Positions 17,201 through 25,890 of a stretch of 41,753 nt of DNA are shown one piece after another. Position 1 is the first letter of the stretch. The number at the start of each line of letters is the position of its first letter. A program made the position numbers and the translations under genes. Origin of the DNA: a virus; IMG/VR virus record IMGVR_UViG_3300044644_001314, positions 1 to 41,753 of that record; one strand, written 5' to 3'. The notes beneath the pieces are model-generated. The model was given only the letters and a program-made list of their open reading frames with translations. It ran no database searches and was not told where the DNA came from.

Positions 17201-20106
17201 GTACATTAACAATAAGAAAAAAAAGTTTAAAAACGTGGTTGCATACAGATAGTGTTTTAGGTAATTTTATAATCTCTAAATTCTATTTTAATGCTGACAA
17301 TGTTTCTTTTCAGATAGTAGAGCAAGGACAAAGTAAACGTGTTATTTACAATATTACAGACATTACTTTATATGCTTTGCCAACTGGCGGTACTGCTGAA
17401 ACTTTTGGTAATATCACGGAATTATCTTTAAGATTAGAGGAATTAAATTACCCTGCTTTTCAATATGATGGACAAATAACTTCTATTGCTAATTTAATTG
17501 ATGCAGGAACAGGAGTTACTATTACAGGTGATGGTACTGCTGAAAGTCCTTATATAATTAATTCAACTGCTGCTGTTCCACAACTTGTAGCATTGCCATT
17601 TACAACAGATCATCTTACTGCGACAGGAAATCAATATACAGTAGGCAATGTTGTTTTTTACAATGGTAATGTTTACAGATGTATTGCTGCTAACGATTCA
17701 ATATTACCAACAAACACTTTATATTGGACAAATTTAGGAGCAGGTTATCCTCTTGTGCAAGAACCAGCAGATTGGAACTCAACAAGTGGAAATAATCAAA
17801 TTTTAAATAAACCTACAATACAAAGTAATCAAACACTTGCAGAAGTATTAGCAGAAGGTAACACAACAGAAGGTGAAGATATATCCATTTCAGATGGTGA
17901 TAAAATAGTGTTAGATAATGGTGCAAACTTAAAAAAAGGCACAACCGATGCAGGACTTGGCGGTTCTAAAGGTATTGCTTTGCGATGTGCAGTTGATTAC
18001 GAATTGAAATGGGAAGCAGGTCGTTTGTATGTAATGGGTGGCGATGGCTTTACCATTCGTGAAGTGTCGCATAACTTTACAAATACACCAACAGTTAATG
18101 ATGACAATACTAAAGGATTTGTTGTTGATTCACGTTGGATTTTAGATAATGGCGAAGTTTATCTTTGTACTGATGATACAACAGGCGATGCTGTTTGGGA
18201 GATGGTAAGTCAAATTCCTACGCTTCAAAATGTATTAGATTTTAATCACGCTTTAGTTAGTGGTAGAAATTATCAAGGAACTTCTGCTGGATTGGGAGCT
18301 ATTGGAAATAATATAAATGCTTTTGGAACTAATGCTGCACTTTTTAATACAGGTGACAATGTAAATGCTTTAGGTAATACTTCGGGAAATAATAATAGTG
18401 GAGATAATGTAAATGCTTTTGGTGATTCTGCTGGTAATGGAAATACATTTAACAATGTAAATTTACTTGGACTAAATGCAACTGCCAATGAAGATGGACA
18501 AACAGTACTTTCAAAAGATGGTATTATTATGGCTTGTATAGGAACTATTGATTTAACAGATACAAGAAAATATAGTTTACCTGATGCTGATGGAACAATA
18601 GCTTTAACTTCTGATATTCCATCATATACTACTCCAACACTTCAAGAAGTTTTAGATGAAGGAGATGCGGCAGTAGATAGTGCCATTTTTTTAAGCAATA
18701 CTGCAAATGATTTTGAAACAAGTTTTAACGAATTTGGAGATGGTAAAATAGCTGTAAAAAGTATAGTTAATGATACTTTGACAGAAATTGGAGCAGGTCA
18801 AGTTTATTTAGGAAATATTAGCGGTGATGGTATAATTATAAATAGTGAAAAGATATTTAACCCATCAAGTCTTAATGAATACGCATTTCCAACAGGAACA
18901 TCAAGTCCTTTAGCGACTTTAGCTGATATTACAACACCAACTCTACAAGATGTTACAGATGAAGGTAATACAACAAATAATTCAATTATAATAAATGGTA
19001 ATAATGAATTAAGTGTAAACTATGGAAATAATCTTTCTGCTGTTTATTCAAGTTCTATACTTTCAGCTAATAATTCAACAGGTTCTTATGCTACTTTAAG
19101 TTCTGATGGTAATGTTGGATTAGGAAATGCATCAAATTATCAAACAAGTATTGCTGCTAATAATTTAACAAATAATGCAGTTCAATTTGAACTTCCAAAT
19201 AAAACAATAGGAACATATACATTAGCTACAACTTCTGATATACCAACAGGTGGAGGCGGAATACCTCATGCAACCGCAGCAGGAACTGACACATATACTG
19301 CGACAATTACAGGTGTTACAGCTTATAATGATGCTGATGCTTTTTTAATTAGATTTACAAATGGTAACACTACAAGTGCTACTTTAAACATAAATGGATT
19401 AGGAGCAAGAGCGTTATATAGAAATAATGATGGAGTTTTAATTGGAGGAGATATTATTTCAGGAGGCGAGATGCTTTGTGTATATAATTCGACTAATAAT
19501 AGATTTCAAGTTATTGGAACTGCTCCAAATAGTTTATTCTCTTATGTTACAAATGCAGACTCTGTTACTTTAACAAAAGGAATGCCTGTATATGCTTTTG
19601 GTGGTACAGGAGATAGAATGACTGTTAAGAGAGCATTTAACACATCGGATGCAACATCTGCTCAAACAGTTGGATTAGTATTGTCTACATCTATTGGTGT
19701 TAATCAAAAGGGGTTGATAATGATGCAAGGGTTGTTGGATGGATTAAGTATTTTACCTACATCAACTTGGAATGATGGAGATCCTGTATACCTTGGAGCT
19801 ACAGCTGGTACAATTACAAATGTTAAACCTTATGCGCCTAATCATTTAGTTTATTTGGGAGTTGTAACAACTGCCTCAAATGGTAGCGCAGGTAGAATGT
19901 ATGTTCGTATTCAAAACGGGTTTGAAATCCAAGAGCTTCATAACGTACAAGCACAAAGTCCTACTTTAAATGATACTTTATACTATGATGATACAGTTTC
20001 ACCTGCACAATGGAAAACAGCATCAATACCAACAATACTTGGATATACACCTCCTAATTTAGGATTAGTACAAGCGGTTACATTTGGATTACAAAATATT
20101 TTTTAA
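17197..20106 (+). CDS. Long tail fibre protein
   Basis: A 969-aa modular fibre. Residues 1-100 form an attachment domain with GTGVTITGDGTAESPYI. Residues about 135-182 (YTVGNVVFYNGNVYRCIAAND, YWTNLG) form a second CBM5/12-like module. A repeated spacer of type TLxxVLxEGN occurs four times (near residues 213, 345, 485 and 585) and links successive shaft segments. Residues about 360-440 repeat short NINAFGTNA / NVNAFGDSA units like the head repeats of YadA-type trimeric adhesins. The C-terminal third is beta-rich with NGFEIQELHNVQAQSPTLND, common in Flavobacterium-type phage fibres. The overall design suggests a trimeric receptor-binding fibre. Confidence 0.85.
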   Translation: MSTLTIRKKSLKTWLHTDSVLGNFIISKFYFNADNVSFQIVEQGQSKRVIYNITDITLYALPTGGTAETFGNITELSLRLEELNYPAFQYDGQITSIANLIDAGTGVTITGDGTAESPYIINSTAAVPQLVALPFTTDHLTATGNQYTVGNVVFYNGNVYRCIAANDSILPTNTLYWTNLGAGYPLVQEPADWNSTSGNNQILNKPTIQSNQTLAEVLAEGNTTEGEDISISDGDKIVLDNGANLKKGTTDAGLGGSKGIALRCAVDYELKWEAGRLYVMGGDGFTIREVSHNFTNTPTVNDDNTKGFVVDSRWILDNGEVYLCTDDTTGDAVWEMVSQIPTLQNVLDFNHALVSGRNYQGTSAGLGAIGNNINAFGTNAALFNTGDNVNALGNTSGNNNSGDNVNAFGDSAGNGNTFNNVNLLGLNATANEDGQTVLSKDGIIMACIGTIDLTDTRKYSLPDADGTIALTSDIPSYTTPTLQEVLDEGDAAVDSAIFLSNTANDFETSFNEFGDGKIAVKSIVNDTLTEIGAGQVYLGNISGDGIIINSEKIFNPSSLNEYAFPTGTSSPLATLADITTPTLQDVTDEGNTTNNSIIINGNNELSVNYGNNLSAVYSSSILSANNSTGSYATLSSDGNVGLGNASNYQTSIAANNLTNNAVQFELPNKTIGTYTLATTSDIPTGGGGIPHATAAGTDTYTATITGVTAYNDADAFLIRFTNGNTTSATLNINGLGARALYRNNDGVLIGGDIISGGEMLCVYNSTNNRFQVIGTAPNSLFSYVTNADSVTLTKGMPVYAFGGTGDRMTVKRAFNTSDATSAQTVGLVLSTSIGVNQKGLIMMQGLLDGLSILPTSTWNDGDPVYLGATAGTITNVKPYAPNHLVYLGVVTTASNGSAGRMYVRIQNGFEIQELHNVQAQSPTLNDTLYYDDTVSPAQWKTASIPTILGYTPPNLGLVQAVTFGLQNIF

Positions 20107-20130
20107 TAAATTTAAACAAAATAAATAATT

Positions 20131-20547
20131 ATGGCAGCAAATACATCGCCAATTTTCTCATCATTAGGAGATATAGAATGGGGAACAACAGCAATTACAA
20201 CAGCTAATACAGCAAAAGATGGAACAGGAACAGTTTTAGCTTGTTTTACAGCAGATGCAACTAATGGTGGTTTTGTACAAAGAATAAGATTTAGATCAGC
20301 TGGAACAAATATTGCTACAGTAGCGAGAGTTTTTATAAACAATGGCTCTACTAATGCAACACCAGCTAACAATATTCTTTATGATGAAATTACATTAGCA
20401 GCAACAACTATTTCTGAGGTTTCAGCTTTGCCTGTTTATGAATTACCATTAAACTTTGCATTGCCACCAGGATATAAATTAAATATAACTTTAGGAACAA
20501 CAGTTGCGGCAGGATATTATGTAACTGTAATTGGAGGTAAATACTAA
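20131..20547 (+). CDS. Small jelly-roll-like tail protein
   Basis: A 138-aa protein (MAANTSPIFSSLGDIEWGTT) with beta strands GGFVQRIRFRSAGTNIATVARVFIN... (quoted in part), a central NNGSTNATPANN turn and a C-terminal PPGYKLNITLGT. Proteins of this pattern recur in tail regions of diverse phages and probably form a small jelly-roll placed on the fibre or baseplate. It lies 24 nt after the long fibre gene. The role is inferred. Confidence 0.7.
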   Translation: MAANTSPIFSSLGDIEWGTTAITTANTAKDGTGTVLACFTADATNGGFVQRIRFRSAGTNIATVARVFINNGSTNATPANNILYDEITLAATTISEVSALPVYELPLNFALPPGYKLNITLGTTVAAGYYVTVIGGKY

Positions 20548-20552
20548 AAATT

Positions 20553-20732
20553 ATGCAGTATATATTAATACAGTTTACACTTGGATGGGATTTTCAAGCG
20601 TATCAAGAAATTAGTAATGGAAATTTAGTAAGAATAACAGATTTAGATGGAAATACATTAATATATCCTGACTTTCCTGTTGAAAGTGAGGTTATTGATG
20701 CTAATCCTACAACACCAACTTGGGCAATATAA
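20553..20732 (+). CDS. Small protein (59 aa) before the adhesin genes
   Basis: A 59-aa frame beginning MQYILIQFTLGWDFQAYQ and ending NPTTPTWAI. It fills the gap between two tail genes almost exactly (5 nt before it, 3 nt after it) and has codon use like its neighbours, which argues that it is real. The beta-rich, acidic sequence (NGNLVRITDLDGNTLIYPDF) suggests a small structural or adaptor protein that could link the fibre to the glycine-rich adhesins. No family recognised. Confidence 0.6.
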   Translation: MQYILIQFTLGWDFQAYQEISNGNLVRITDLDGNTLIYPDFPVESEVIDANPTTPTWAI

Positions 20733-20735
20733 TAT

Positions 20736-21623
20736 ATGTTAGACTTATCTCACATACCTTCTCAACAACAACAAACCTATACACTTTATGCTACAGGTAA
20801 TTGGCAAACGTGGAATAAACCTCGTAATGCTAAATTTATAGAGATATTTTGTTTAGGCGGTGGAGCAGGTGGTGGACAAACTACTGTATCAACAGGAACA
20901 GGAGTGGGAGGAGGAGGAGGAGGAGCATCAGGCGGAATTGTTAGAGGATTAATACCTGCCTTTTTATTACCCGACACAATTTATATTTTAGTAGGTAAAG
21001 GTGGAGTAGGCTCATCAACATCAGGAACTCCAGGTAGCGTAGGAGGTATTAGTTATATAGGATTACAACCATCTACTTCAGAACAAACACTCATATGTAA
21101 ATCATCAACAACTACTCCAGGAGCAGGTGGTTCTGCATCAGGTGGTGGTGCTGCACCTACAATATCAGTAGTATCATTATCTGCATTTGGTAACTTAGGA
21201 TTATTTACTGCTATAGCAGGAGTTGCAGGAGCATCAGGAGGAGCAGGTTCTACTTCAAATGGAGTAAATCAAGCTGCATTAGGAACTAATATAGTTACAG
21301 GAGGTTGCGGTGGAGGTGGCAAAGGAAGTGCAGGAGTTTTTGGAACAGGAGGTACTATAACTTCAGCATCAGTAATACTAACAACACCTGTATCAGGAGG
21401 TTTAGTAGATGGTGAAAATGGTAATGGTGGATATGGAACTTTACAACCTTTTTGCGGAACAGGTGGTTCAGGAGGAGCAGGAAAATCAGGCACAACAGGT
21501 TCAGGTGGTAGAGGTGGAGATGGTTGGTATGGATGTGGCGGTGGTGGAACAGGAGGTGGTTCTGTTGAAACTAAAGCTGGAGATGGCGGAGATGGATTAG
21601 TAATAATTACAGTTATATGTTAG
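20736..21623 (+). CDS. Glycine-rich tail adhesin, copy 1 of 3
   Basis: A 295-aa protein. Residues 1-45 (MLDLSHIPSQQQQTYTLYATG, WQTWNKPRNAKFIEIFCLGGG) form a conserved N-terminal domain common to the three paralogues. The rest has long Gly-rich runs (GVGGGGGGASGG near 57-68; GGSGGAGKSG and GGDGWYGCGGGGTGGG near the C-terminus) separated by variable segments, and ends GDGLVIITVIC. The layout resembles polyglycine-II sandwich adhesins such as gp38 of S16-like phages, in which loops between Gly runs bind the receptor. It overlaps copy 2 by 7 nt. Confidence 0.75.
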   Translation: MLDLSHIPSQQQQTYTLYATGNWQTWNKPRNAKFIEIFCLGGGAGGGQTTVSTGTGVGGGGGGASGGIVRGLIPAFLLPDTIYILVGKGGVGSSTSGTPGSVGGISYIGLQPSTSEQTLICKSSTTTPGAGGSASGGGAAPTISVVSLSAFGNLGLFTAIAGVAGASGGAGSTSNGVNQAALGTNIVTGGCGGGGKGSAGVFGTGGTITSASVILTTPVSGGLVDGENGNGGYGTLQPFCGTGGSGGAGKSGTTGSGGRGGDGWYGCGGGGTGGGSVETKAGDGGDGLVIITVIC

Positions 21624-22498
21624 ATTTATCATATTTTCAAAATAACAACTCAAATGTACAAGGATTCTTTAGTGCAGGAACTTGGCAAACTTGGATAAAA
21701 CCTCGTGGAGCTAAACTTGTCAATATTATTTGTCAAGGATCAGGAGCAGGAGGAGGAGGTGGATTTCAATCTGCTTCAACACCAAGAGCAGGAGGTGGTG
21801 GCGGTGGTTCAGGAGCTACAGCAAGATTAACTATAAATGCTAACTTACTTCCTGATAGACTTTATATTTTAACAGGTATAGGAGGCAATGGAGGATTAGG
21901 AGGAACAACAGCAACATCAGGTTCAGTAGGACAAAGTAGTTTTGTAACTTTAATACCTGACACAACATCAGTATCAAATGTAGTTTTACGTTCAGGAACA
22001 ACACCAGCAACAGGAGGTGTAGGCGGAACAACAGCAGCAGGAGCTACAGGAGCAGCAGAAACTATAGGAGTAATTGGTAACAATATTTTTGCAAATTTAG
22101 GAACATTTACTTTTCAGGCAGGAGTTGTTGCAAACTCTGCTGGAACTGGCAATGCAGCAGTAACATCACCCACAAATTTTGTTGTAAATGCAGGTGGAGG
22201 GGGTGGAACAGGAATAGGAGGAGGAGTAAACGCATCAGCAGTATTTGCAGGAATAACTGGTGCGGCTGTTAATACTAATGGACAAGATGGAATAATACTT
22301 TACAAACCAATATTAATTTTATATGGCGGCAGAGGAGGCGGTGGATCTTTAGATGCAGGAACAAATGGAGGTAATGGAGGTAAAGGTGCGCCAGGCGCAG
22401 GTGGTGGCGGTGGCGGTGCATCTTCAAACACAGGAGTAAATGCAGGTAATGGCGGTAAAGGCGGAGATGGTTTTGTAATAATAACAACAAGTTTATAA
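21617..22498 (+). CDS. Glycine-rich tail adhesin, copy 2 of 3
   Basis: A 293-aa paralogue of its neighbours. It shares MLDLSYFQ, the GTWQTWIKPRGAKLVNIIC block and the terminal GGKGGDGFVIIT block, while the segments between the Gly runs differ. Main Gly-rich runs are near residues 45-70 (GAGGGGGFQ, GGGGGGSG) and near the end (GAGGGGGGASS). The start overlaps the stop of copy 1 by 7 nt. The conserved frame and variable interior suggest duplication followed by diversification of receptor-contact loops. Confidence 0.75.
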   Translation: MLDLSYFQNNNSNVQGFFSAGTWQTWIKPRGAKLVNIICQGSGAGGGGGFQSASTPRAGGGGGGSGATARLTINANLLPDRLYILTGIGGNGGLGGTTATSGSVGQSSFVTLIPDTTSVSNVVLRSGTTPATGGVGGTTAAGATGAAETIGVIGNNIFANLGTFTFQAGVVANSAGTGNAAVTSPTNFVVNAGGGGGTGIGGGVNASAVFAGITGAAVNTNGQDGIILYKPILILYGGRGGGGSLDAGTNGGNGGKGAPGAGGGGGGASSNTGVNAGNGGKGGDGFVIITTSL

Positions 22499-22499
22499 T

Positions 22500-23378
22500 A
22501 TGTTAGATTTATCTCATATATCAAATAGTCAGCAAGACATACAAATATTCAATGCTAATGGTAGTGCTTGGCAAACTTGGGTTAAACCAAGAAAATGCAA
22601 TTATGTTTGGATAATGTGTATTGGAGGAGCAGGAGGCGGAGGAGCAGGTTTTCCATCTAACAATATTGTATATTCTACAGGCGGAGGTTCAGGAGCAATT
22701 TCAAGAGCTTTATATAATGCACAACAACTATCTGATATATTGTATATACAAGTTGGTCTTGGAGGAATAGGTGGAACTTCAGGCTCTAATGGTTTTCCAG
22801 GTACAAGAAGTTGGGTAGCATTACAACCTGCAATAGTTATACAAAATATGATACAAGTTTCAGGTGGTACTGTTGCTGCTGGAGGTAGGACAAATTTAGG
22901 AAGTAATGCGGCTGGAGAAACAGCAATAACTCAATCAACAGGAATTTTTCTAACTTTATCAAATTTTATAGGAACAGCAGGAATTACAGCTATTGGAGCT
23001 GTGGACTTTATACCTCCTAATATAACTCCTTTAACTTCAAGTTTAGTTACTTGCGGAGCAGGAGGCGGAGGAGCAGTTACAAATACTTCTATTGCCTATA
23101 ATGGAGCTTCAATTATAAGCAGTTCAATTAGTCCAACTATATTAGGTGGTGGATCAGCAACATCAGGTTCAGGAGGCAGAGGCGCAAACGGTATGACATC
23201 ATTAAAACCTTTTTATTCTTTAGGCGGAGCAGGAGGAGGTGCTTCATTATCAGGTGCAGGTGGTAATGGAGGAGATGGAGGTATTGGTTCAGGAGGCGGT
23301 GGTGGCGGTAGTGGAACTACTGTTGGCGGAACTGGCGGAAAAGGAGGAGATGGATTAGTAATAATAATATCATTTTAA
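22500..23378 (+). CDS. Glycine-rich tail adhesin, copy 3 of 3
   Basis: A 292-aa third paralogue, starting 1 nt after copy 2. It keeps MLDLSHIS, SAWQTWVKPRKCNYVWIMC and the terminal GTGGKGGDGLVIII. Gly-rich runs include GGAGGGGAGF (near 41-50) and GSGGGGGGSGTTVGG (near the C-terminus). Because all three copies retain both terminal blocks and open frames, all are probably functional. Whether they occupy the same fibre tip or are alternatives cannot be seen. Confidence 0.75.
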   Translation: MLDLSHISNSQQDIQIFNANGSAWQTWVKPRKCNYVWIMCIGGAGGGGAGFPSNNIVYSTGGGSGAISRALYNAQQLSDILYIQVGLGGIGGTSGSNGFPGTRSWVALQPAIVIQNMIQVSGGTVAAGGRTNLGSNAAGETAITQSTGIFLTLSNFIGTAGITAIGAVDFIPPNITPLTSSLVTCGAGGGGAVTNTSIAYNGASIISSSISPTILGGGSATSGSGGRGANGMTSLKPFYSLGGAGGGASLSGAGGNGGDGGIGSGGGGGGSGTTVGGTGGKGGDGLVIIISF

Positions 23379-23390
23379 TAAATAAAAATT

Positions 23391-23750
23391 ATGAAAACAA
23401 TTAGAAATATAGCTCATTATGTAATAGGATTTGTTTTTTTATATACTTTTGGTAATGCTACTTATGTAAGTGATTTTTGGTTTTGGCAAAAGATAATTGG
23501 TTCTTTAGTAATAGGATTAGTGTTTGGTGGAGCAATGGGTGCATTTTGGGAATTTGGAAATAATGTTGCATTTGGCATTCAGCATGATGAAAAGGATGTA
23601 AAAAGGACTGCAATAGGCGGTGTTTTCGGCTGTTTTTTGGCTTGTTTTTATACTGATATACATTTTATTAGCTTTTGGCTATTTTATGGTTGTATAGTCT
23701 TAATATTAATTGATTTAATACGCGCAATAATAAAGAAGAATAAGAAATGA
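23391..23750 (+). CDS. Small membrane protein at the start of the lysis region
   Basis: A 119-aa protein with about three hydrophobic membrane segments: near residues 9-25 (YVIGFVFLYTFGNATYV), 36-58 (IIGSLVIGLVFGGAMGAFW) and 88-112 (ISFWLFYGCIVLILIDLI), plus a basic C-terminal KKNKK. It lies upstream of two more small membrane proteins and the endolysin. That context suggests a holin, antiholin or envelope-disrupting accessory protein. The stop overlaps the next start by 4 nt. No holin family recognised. Confidence 0.65.
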   Translation: MKTIRNIAHYVIGFVFLYTFGNATYVSDFWFWQKIIGSLVIGLVFGGAMGAFWEFGNNVAFGIQHDEKDVKRTAIGGVFGCFLACFYTDIHFISFWLFYGCIVLILIDLIRAIIKKNKK

Positions 23751-23974
23751 AAATTTTAAAAGACACTTTAATATCAAATGGTAAATGGTCGCAAAAAAGA
23801 TTAATGACTTTTAGTTCTTTTTTTATTGCTACTATTTATGCTTTTTTACCATTATTTAATAGTAAATTTGATGTCAAAGAATTTGTCTTTTTAGGATTTT
23901 TAGGTGCTGGTGGATTTAGTTTATTTCGTACACAGAAAATAAATGAAAATATAATAAATAGTAATAATGAATAA
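23747..23974 (+). CDS. Holin candidate (small membrane protein)
   Basis: A 75-aa protein with a basic N-terminus (MKILKDTLISNGKWSQKR), two membrane segments (about 20-38, TFSSFFIATIYAFLPLF; about 46-62, EFVFLGFLGAGGFSLF) and a charged C-terminus. Size and topology fit a class II holin. It overlaps its neighbours by 4 and 8 nt, so it belongs to the lysis cassette. The next gene is an equally good candidate, so one may be the holin and the other the antiholin. Confidence 0.65.
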   Translation: MKILKDTLISNGKWSQKRLMTFSSFFIATIYAFLPLFNSKFDVKEFVFLGFLGAGGFSLFRTQKINENIINSNNE

Positions 23975-24152
23975 CGCACATGATATAAAACTTTTGATAG
24001 TAAATGGTTTTTTAATTAGTTTCAGTTTTTCTAATGTAGAATTAGGATTAAAGATTTTATCTTTATTATTGGCAGTTGGATATACTGCAAGAAGATGGTG
24101 GTTAATGGAAAAAAATAAAAAAAATGATAACACAGGTTCAACTGAAATCTAA
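23967..24152 (+). CDS. Holin or antiholin candidate (small membrane protein)
   Basis: A 61-aa protein with two hydrophobic segments (about 8-22, [13 protein letters not shown]; about 26-45, [16 protein letters not shown]), followed by [11 protein letters not shown] and a polar tail. It overlaps the upstream holin candidate by 8 nt and the endolysin by 29 nt, the tightest link to the lysin gene. Function in forming or timing the membrane lesion is inferred from topology and position. Confidence 0.6.
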   Translation: MNNAHDIKLLIVNGFLISFSFSNVELGLKILSLLLAVGYTARRWWLMEKNKKNDNTGSTEI

Positions 24153-24582
24153 ATACGGAATACCTAATCCTGAAGGTAAAGGATATATTGTGCAAATTAA
24201 ATTGCCTTATCCTATGTATTACGATGGCAAAAAAGTAACTAAAATCAGTTGTCATAAATTAGTAGCAGATAAACTTTTGGCAATATTCAATGATATATTA
24301 GAGTTTTATGGTCAAGATGCAATTCGCGATTTGAAAATTGATGATTATGGTGGTTGCTTTAATTATCGTTTAATGAGAGGCGGAACTAAACTAAGTGTAC
24401 ATAGTTGGGGTTGTGCTATTGACTTAAACCCAAGTCGTAATTTATTAAGAGAAACTTCAAAGACTGCGCGATTTGCACGTTTAGAATATAAGCCAATGAT
24501 TGATATATTTTATAAGCATGGCTTTGAAAGTTTAGGCAGAGAAAAGAATTACGATTGGATGCATTTTCAGGTAAAAGATTAA
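24124..24582 (+). CDS. Endolysin, M15-type zinc peptidase
   Basis: A 152-aa peptidase that cleaves the peptide bridge of peptidoglycan at the end of infection. The zinc-site pattern of family M15 (Peptidase_M15_4 type) is clear: [16 protein letters not shown] gives His93 and Asp100, and DWMHFQ gives His147 as the third ligand. Upstream, [11 protein letters not shown] resembles the substrate-side motif of L-Ala-D-Glu or D-Ala-D-Ala peptidases. No signal peptide is visible, so export depends on a holin, and three small membrane proteins lie immediately upstream. Length is typical for single-domain phage lysins. Confidence 0.9.
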   Translation: MITQVQLKSKYGIPNPEGKGYIVQIKLPYPMYYDGKKVTKISCHKLVADKLLAIFNDILEFYGQDAIRDLKIDDYGGCFNYRLMRGGTKLSVHSWGCAIDLNPSRNLLRETSKTARFARLEYKPMIDIFYKHGFESLGREKNYDWMHFQVKD

Positions 24583-24663
24583 ATATTTTCCACTAACTGT
24601 TTGTTATATAATACTTTTTTCTATTATTTGTATAATATATCAATCAATTAATATTTTATTTAA

Positions 24664-24671
24664 TACTTTTG
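24664..24671 (+). promoter_or_regulatory. Candidate promoter -7 element TACTTTTG
   Basis: TACTTTTG fits TAnnTTTG and lies 20 nt before the start codon of the phosphoesterase gene, in the 109-nt gap after the endolysin. No TTG sits at the expected distance upstream, so the call is tentative. It would separate expression of the phosphoesterase group from the lysis cassette. Confidence 0.35.
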
Positions 24672-24691
24672 ATAAACCAAACTAATAAACT

Positions 24692-25717
24692 ATGAGTACA
24701 AAAGGCAATCAAAACGCAGCTACTTACAAAAAAGATATAGTTTTATCTTTTATTAATCAGTTTCCAAAAGCAACTACAATGGCTATTTCTCGATTAATTT
24801 ATGACAAACATAAATTAGATTTTAAATCACTTGATGGGGTAAGATCAAACGTTAGAAGATATAGAGGTGAAAATGGTAAAAATAGTTCGCCTATTTCACA
24901 AGCTGGAGAACGAACAGAAACCCAAAAAAAACAAAGCATCAGCAGAACTATAGATTTGCCTGATAGCGATTACGAAAAGTGTGAACCATTTATAATTCCA
25001 AAAGGTCAAAATAATATTTTAATTTTAAGCGACATACACTTTCCTTATCAAGACAATAAAGCACTTGAATTAGCAATTAATTATGGTTTAGAAAACAAAG
25101 TCAATACAATATACTTAAACGGAGATATTGCAGACTTTTACCAATGCAGTCGATTTACAAAAGACAGACGATTAAGAGATATGGCTGGAGAGTTGGAAAT
25201 GGTTAGAGAGTTTCTAAAAAAAATTCAAGAACTATTCAAATGCCCTATCTATTATAAAATCGGAAATCACGAAAAAAGATACGAAGATTATTTAATGATT
25301 AAAGCACCTGAGCTATTAGGTATTGATGACTTTAAACTTGAACAACTTTTAAGATTTAGAGAGTTTGGAGTTACTTTAGTTAAGGATAAGCAAATGGCAA
25401 TGGCAGGAAATCTTCCAATATTACATGGACACGAATGGTTTGGTGGATTTGCTCCGCCTGTTAATCCTGCAAGAGGTTTATTTTTAAAAGCTAAAGAGAG
25501 TGCAATAGTAGGACATCATCATAGAACTTCTGAGCATACAGAAAAGAGGTTGAGCGGTGAAGTTACAACTACTTGGTCTACTGGTTGTCTTTGTGGTTTA
25601 GAGCCTGAATATGCGCCTTATAATAATTATAATCATGGGTTTGCACACGTTAAAGTTTCCCAAGATGGGAACTATGAATTAAAGAATATTAGAATAATCG
25701 ATTATAAAATTGTGTAA
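24692..25717 (+). CDS. Calcineurin-like metallophosphoesterase with N-terminal extension
   Basis: A 341-aa protein. Residues about 108-300 carry all canonical metallophosphoesterase motifs: D114-x-H116 (ILSDIHFPY), GDIAD (145-148), GNHE (191-194), HGHEWFGG (245-247) and GHHH (274-277), so it should bind two metals and be active. Residues 1-100 look like a small winged-helix or DNA-binding-like domain (KATTMAISRLIYDKH, SLDGVRSNVRRYRG) followed by a polar linker. Substrate is unknown; such phage enzymes may act on nucleotides, RNA ends or protein phosphates. It lies between the endolysin and the spanin candidate, an odd place for a metabolic enzyme. Confidence 0.88.
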   Translation: MSTKGNQNAATYKKDIVLSFINQFPKATTMAISRLIYDKHKLDFKSLDGVRSNVRRYRGENGKNSSPISQAGERTETQKKQSISRTIDLPDSDYEKCEPFIIPKGQNNILILSDIHFPYQDNKALELAINYGLENKVNTIYLNGDIADFYQCSRFTKDRRLRDMAGELEMVREFLKKIQELFKCPIYYKIGNHEKRYEDYLMIKAPELLGIDDFKLEQLLRFREFGVTLVKDKQMAMAGNLPILHGHEWFGGFAPPVNPARGLFLKAKESAIVGHHHRTSEHTEKRLSGEVTTTWSTGCLCGLEPEYAPYNNYNHGFAHVKVSQDGNYELKNIRIIDYKIV

Positions 25718-25890
25718 TGAAAAAATATAAAACAATACACGAAAACAAAGTTTTGATAAATCCGCCTGATCTTGATTCGCAAATTGAGAAAGTAGCGAAT
25801 AAAATGCTGCGGCAATATTTAAGAGGTCAAAACTGCGAAAAAACAAATGCTATTTATAGAGAATTAATAAAACAAAAATTAGATAAATAA
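25717..25890 (+). CDS. Small protein (57 aa), coupled
   Basis: A 57-aa Lys/Gln-rich frame starting MKKYKTIHENKVLINPPDL and ending ELIKQKLDK. Its start shares one base with the stop of the phosphoesterase gene, and its stop shares one base with the start of the next gene. Such precise overlaps on both sides suggest a real, translationally coupled gene. It is mostly helical, and I recognise no family. Confidence 0.6.
   Translation: MKKYKTIHENKVLINPPDLDSQIEKVANKMLRQYLRGQNCEKTNAIYRELIKQKLDK

Noticed and set aside
20786-22524. Long proline- or leucine-rich open frames antisense to the glycine-rich genes.
   Set aside because: They are mirror images of Gly codons (GGN read as NCC) and have no conserved features; chance frames.
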